Source: Verrucomicrobia subdivision 3 bacterium UBA693
GTDB taxonomy: Bacteria > Verrucomicrobiota > Verrucomicrobiia > Limisphaerales > UBA8199
NCBI GenBank assembly: GCA_002298785.1
Contig: DBMR01000103.1
Location: forward strand, 26,957 to 90,956
Direction of reading: 5' to 3'
Length of the DNA: 64,000 nucleotides
The notes beneath the pieces are model-generated. The model made no database searches, was not told where the DNA came from, and saw only the letters and a list, made by a program, of their open reading frames with translations. Both the position numbers and the translations under genes were made by a program. Below are positions 61,026 to 64,000 of the stretch, piece after piece. Each line of letters begins with the position of its first letter. The stretch's first letter is position 1.

Positions 61026-63744
61026 TTTTGCCAACTGCCGTCAGGCGTCTGTAGATCACCACGGCGGCAGCGGGCTTCCCGTTCAGCGTCACCGGCAGCC
61101 CTTGCTCCATCAATTCCCTGCCGGAGACCACCTGTTTGCCCCCGTCCAGATCTTCGGTTTCATATCTCGACTCCAGTTGCAGCCCGTGGAGTTTGAATTG
61201 CACTGAGGCTTCCGGGCTCCTGGCTCGGCGAAACGCTTGCACCACACCCATCCCGAGATCTGGCCGGTCGAACTGCCAGGCGATCCACCCATCCTCCTTC
61301 AAGCTGTAGCGCGTCAGGGGGTAATAATCCCCCAGCATGAGTGGCGCGATCCGCGAACATTCGCGATAAGCCTGCCGCTGCGCCGCCGCATTCTCCTGGG
61401 TCAATCCTCCCATGCCAAATGAGGGGAGATAGAAACTCCTGAAGGCGTAAGGTTCATAAAGATAACAGCCCGTCCCCTGGAACGGCAGCCAGCTGGAAAG
61501 ACCATAAGTATGGCCCTGGTTGCCTTCCACAACGCCTTTCATGTCCGGAAACTGAAAATCACTGCGCAACAGCGGCACGGCACGACGCATGGATTCCAAA
61601 TCGTTGCGCCTCCCGCCCGAGGCACAGGAGTCAATCCGCAACCCCGGATTCCGGCGGCGCAGTTCATCCCACAAAGCGAGGTGGCCTTGCACGTAGAAGT
61701 TCTCCGTAATGCCCTGGCGATCCGGCGCATCGTTCTTGCGCCAAGCTGGCAGCGGCCCGCCCCCGTTCATGTCCTCGCGATACCAATCCAGCCCTTGGGT
61801 CTTGATCAATGAGTCAAGATGATCGACCAGCCAGTGGCGCGCCGCCGGTGTGCCGAGGTAGAAAATCGGTCCGTGCGAGGAACCGGGTAACAACCACTCG
61901 GGATGATTTTTCGCGAGCCAGGAATTCGTGTCGCCCACCCGCTCCGGCTCGAACCACAGGAGAAATTGCATTCCCTGCGTGCGGACCCAATCGCTGAACG
62001 GCTTGAAACCCTGCGGATAGCGCGCGGGATCAATCTCCCAGGTGCCGGTGTTGAGCCAGGAATCGTTGCCGGTGTACGGTCCGGTCTGATTCGGATACCA
62101 GGTGTGTGCGCCCCCGGCGTCGCGCCAACAAATATCCGGCTTGATGCCCGCGTCGAGGAAGGACTTCACATAGGTGATGTTCTCAGGGTATCCATCCACC
62201 TGGACCTGCGCCGTCGGTGACTGTGGCTGACCTCGAGTTCGCGCCAGGTTGTGGTCAATGAACCATCGCCGCCACAGATTCTGCGCTCGCACGACGTCGG
62301 CACCCTTCCAGAATAGCAGCGCAATCAGCGGCGTGCGGATTTCCTCACCGGGCTGCAACACCAGGTGTGTTCGCTGCTGGCCGGCAGTGATCCGCAATCG
62401 GCACCCGCGGTCACGCGTGAATGAGCTGGCCCACTGCCCCGGCCATCCAATCGCGAGCAACACTCCGCCGCCCCCCGGCATTTGAAGATTATAATAAGGC
62501 CAGCCATCCGGACCGTCGCAGGACTTGCCCGAATAGTTCGGGGGGCTGAAGCTCTTTGCCAAACCGGGAGTCAACTCCAGTTGATAGGGCTCATAGCTGT
62601 CCGCGGTACAGGAGTCGCCTTTAATGCCGTGCAGCCGGAATTCGCCCTTTTCGCCGCGGCAGAAACGCGCGTCCAGTCCTTGAATATTCTGGAGTATCGG
62701 CATGGGCCCCGCCCCGGTGTTCTTGAAATAGACCGTCCACTCGACTGCCGGGTAGTCAGCGTATTCCACCGCCACGCATCGGACCACCAGCCCGGAACGC
62801 GGGTCGGTCCAGGACAGCGTTCGCTCAGTCCGCGCCTGGTCGAGTTTGCGGTCGCTCGACCGAACTGGCCAGTCCGGGAGGAATTCGAAAGACGGGCGGC
62901 CGTCGAATTCAAACGAGAACGGTGGGTTTCTGCTGTGTCCACCGAGGTGACTCCTCACCCAATCCTCACACAGGACAAGTTCCGCGCGGCCGGGCGAAGC
63001 GTTTGATCGAAAGCCACCGATGCCGGTTCGACGGCGCTGCTTCAGAGCCTCGCGAATTTCCCGGGCGACTGGACGCGCCAGTTCGGCAGAACCGCCGGCA
63101 GTGAAATGAACGTTCTGGGGAATCTGGATCCGGGCGAGACGAGGCTGGGTGAAAGCATACACGTCGTTGATCCGAACTCCGGCAGCGTCCATGACACGCC
63201 GCGCGGCTTCGTTATAGCGGGGAACATCAGCAGGGGCCCGCTGAGGCCCTTTAACCCCCTGGGGGACAGGGGTGGTCGTTGCCCAGATCAAAGCCGCGCC
63301 CGTGCGTTGGAGCCGATCCAGGAGCCGCTCGAGATTCCGTTCGTATTCATCCACCTCCACCTTGTGGCGGCCATCAGACTCCAGTTTTAGGTCATGGAGG
63401 CCCCAGTTGAAGTGAATCACGTCCCACTGGTTCGTGCCGAGCCACTGGTCAAGTTTCGCCAACCCCCGGGTCGTGGCCCCCCCGTTTTCCGGGATCCGGT
63501 GCACGTTGGCCACGCCTTTGAGCAGCTCCCGCACCGGCACAGTGTAGCCGATGGAAATCGAATCCCCAACCAACAGAACGCGAGGAAGTCGCGGGTCGTC
63601 CGCGACGGGCTGCATCGCGGGATTCGTCGCCGCCTCCTGGTAGGTGGGGTAGTCCGGGGACGGTGTGGTTTGGGTGGCACAGGCGACCAGCAGCAAGCAA
63701 AGCACCCCGGTGCTCGCGATTGCCCGAAAAACTGTTGCGTTCAT
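61021..63744 (-). CDS. SGNH hydrolase fused to GH36 alpha-galactosidase-like glycosidase
   Basis: 907 residues starting MNATVFRAIASTGVLCLLLVAC, a lipoprotein signal (LVAC). Residues 30-240 are an SGNH/GDSL esterase domain: RVLLVGDSISIGYTVPVRELL, NWGLHDLK, and the catalytic His in QNVHFTAGGSAEL. Residues 270-880 are a GH36/melibiase-type domain with the expected nucleophile D658 (WYREDMNGG) and acid/base D715 (SCASGGRRND), plus LLWFEPERVG. The fusion suggests removal of an ester group and an alpha-linked sugar from the same glycan. The start at 63744 places the signal peptide at the N-terminus; 25 further in-frame codons upstream are unlikely to be used. Confidence 0.87.
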   Translation of the reverse strand: MNATVFRAIASTGVLCLLLVACATQTTPSPDYPTYQEAATNPAMQPVADDPRLPRVLLVGDSISIGYTVPVRELLKGVANVHRIPENGGATTRGLAKLDQWLGTNQWDVIHFNWGLHDLKLESDGRHKVEVDEYERNLERLLDRLQRTGAALIWATTTPVPQGVKGPQRAPADVPRYNEAARRVMDAAGVRINDVYAFTQPRLARIQIPQNVHFTAGGSAELARPVAREIREALKQRRRTGIGGFRSNASPGRAELVLCEDWVRSHLGGHSRNPPFSFEFDGRPSFEFLPDWPVRSSDRKLDQARTERTLSWTDPRSGLVVRCVAVEYADYPAVEWTVYFKNTGAGPMPILQNIQGLDARFCRGEKGEFRLHGIKGDSCTADSYEPYQLELTPGLAKSFSPPNYSGKSCDGPDGWPYYNLQMPGGGGVLLAIGWPGQWASSFTRDRGCRLRITAGQQRTHLVLQPGEEIRTPLIALLFWKGADVVRAQNLWRRWFIDHNLARTRGQPQSPTAQVQVDGYPENITYVKSFLDAGIKPDICWRDAGGAHTWYPNQTGPYTGNDSWLNTGTWEIDPARYPQGFKPFSDWVRTQGMQFLLWFEPERVGDTNSWLAKNHPEWLLPGSSHGPIFYLGTPAARHWLVDHLDSLIKTQGLDWYREDMNGGGPLPAWRKNDAPDRQGITENFYVQGHLALWDELRRRNPGLRIDSCASGGRRNDLESMRRAVPLLRSDFQFPDMKGVVEGNQGHTYGLSSWLPFQGTGCYLYEPYAFRSFYLPSFGMGGLTQENAAAQRQAYRECSRIAPLMLGDYYPLTRYSLKEDGWIAWQFDRPDLGMGVVQAFRRARSPEASVQFKLHGLQLESRYETEDLDGGKQVVSGRELMEQGLPVTLNGKPAAAVVIYRRLTAVGKN

Positions 63745-63829
63745 ACGAGATCGCCGCTCACATCCCCGCTGACCCACCTTCCCGCACCCGCGTGGTAGTA
63801 AAGTAGTATTGGAATCCACAGTAAATCAA

Positions 63830-64000
63830 TTACAGGTCGTCCAACGGGCTGCGCACTCCCATCCCGGGTTTCTTCATCACGTGCGTATAGATCTGGGTCG
63901 TCGACACCTCCACGTGCCCCAACAAATCCTGCACGCTGCGGATATCCGCGCCGCCCTCCAGCAGGTGCGTGGCAAAGGTGTGCCGCTTATGCCGAGCTCG
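63830..64000 (-). CDS. intI: Integron-type tyrosine integrase, C-terminal end only
   Basis: The last 56 residues are inside the window: RHTFATHLLEGGADIRSVQD, LLGHVEVSTTQIYTHVMKK and the ending GMGVRSPLDDL. RHTF carries the catalytic Arg and His, LLGH the third His, and the Tyr in QIYTH is the nucleophile. The GVRSPLD ending is characteristic of integron integrases and not of XerC/XerD. Upstream of RHTF the usual HxxRH spacing reads HKRH, one residue short, at the very window edge. It is transcribed toward the repeat-rich region. Confidence 0.8.
   Translation of the reverse strand, partial: RARHKRHTFATHLLEGGADIRSVQDLLGHVEVSTTQIYTHVMKKPGMGVRSPLDDL

Noticed and set aside
1..64000. CRISPR array or rRNA genes
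   Set aside because: No regularly spaced short repeats with unique spacers and no rRNA-like sequence were seen.

Overview
This is a GC-rich bacterial chromosome segment that fits the phylum Verrucomicrobiota, most likely a soil or freshwater Pedosphaera/Limisphaerales-like heterotroph. That placement is inferred from gene content, namely secreted NHL, Ig, LamG and HAF repeat proteins, sulfatases and glycosidases, a squalene-type C30 carotenoid cluster, a DAB inorganic-carbon pump and long ATGA-coupled operons. There is no rRNA gene to confirm it.

Left part (1-14.8 kb): the start of a secreted NHL-repeat protein, a 67-bp MITE, then a CarH-like B12 photoreceptor/repressor divergent from a tightly coupled carotenoid operon of two CrtN-type flavoenzymes, an aldehyde dehydrogenase, an acyltransferase, a glycosyltransferase, a thioredoxin-fold protein, a 39-residue ORF and an SRPBCC protein. 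Two direct TAGACAT repeats spaced 11 bp lie on the predicted crt promoter, as expected for light control by CarH. A purK-ilvD-purE operon follows.

Middle part (14.8-33.9 kb): a redox cluster (TMEM175 channel, F420-reductase-like protein, SDR, DJ-1/PfpI) divergent from a LysR regulator; dabB-dabA flanked by two LysR/NhaR-type regulators; and a same-strand run of membrane, ion and stress genes (Zn peptidase, HPF-like protein, site-2 protease with CBS domains, PGPGW protein, UspA, TerC, CorC/HlyC, voltage-gated channel, TspO, CIA30, TIGR01777 epimerase).

Right part (33.9-64 kb) is accessory in character. It contains a GNAT enzyme and a lipoprotein gene that share a 95-bp upstream repeat, an intact IS5-type element sitting inside that lipoprotein gene with a TCA target duplication, a 5'-truncated tRNA-Ala(CGC), a degraded IS630 transposase, and large secreted proteins: sulfatase, sugar isomerase, LamG protein, two beta-roll surface proteins (one with an S74 chaperone), a GH52 beta-xylosidase, a SUMF1-like protein, a HAF-repeat protein and an SGNH-GH36 fusion. 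At the right edge is the C-terminus of an integron-type tyrosine integrase. Six clear copies and two weaker ones of a ~57-bp same-orientation repeat, with a covarying stem, lie mostly just after the genes of this region. I recognise no family for it, and it is the best candidate here for something undescribed. Two genes carry +1 shifts in C/G homopolymers.
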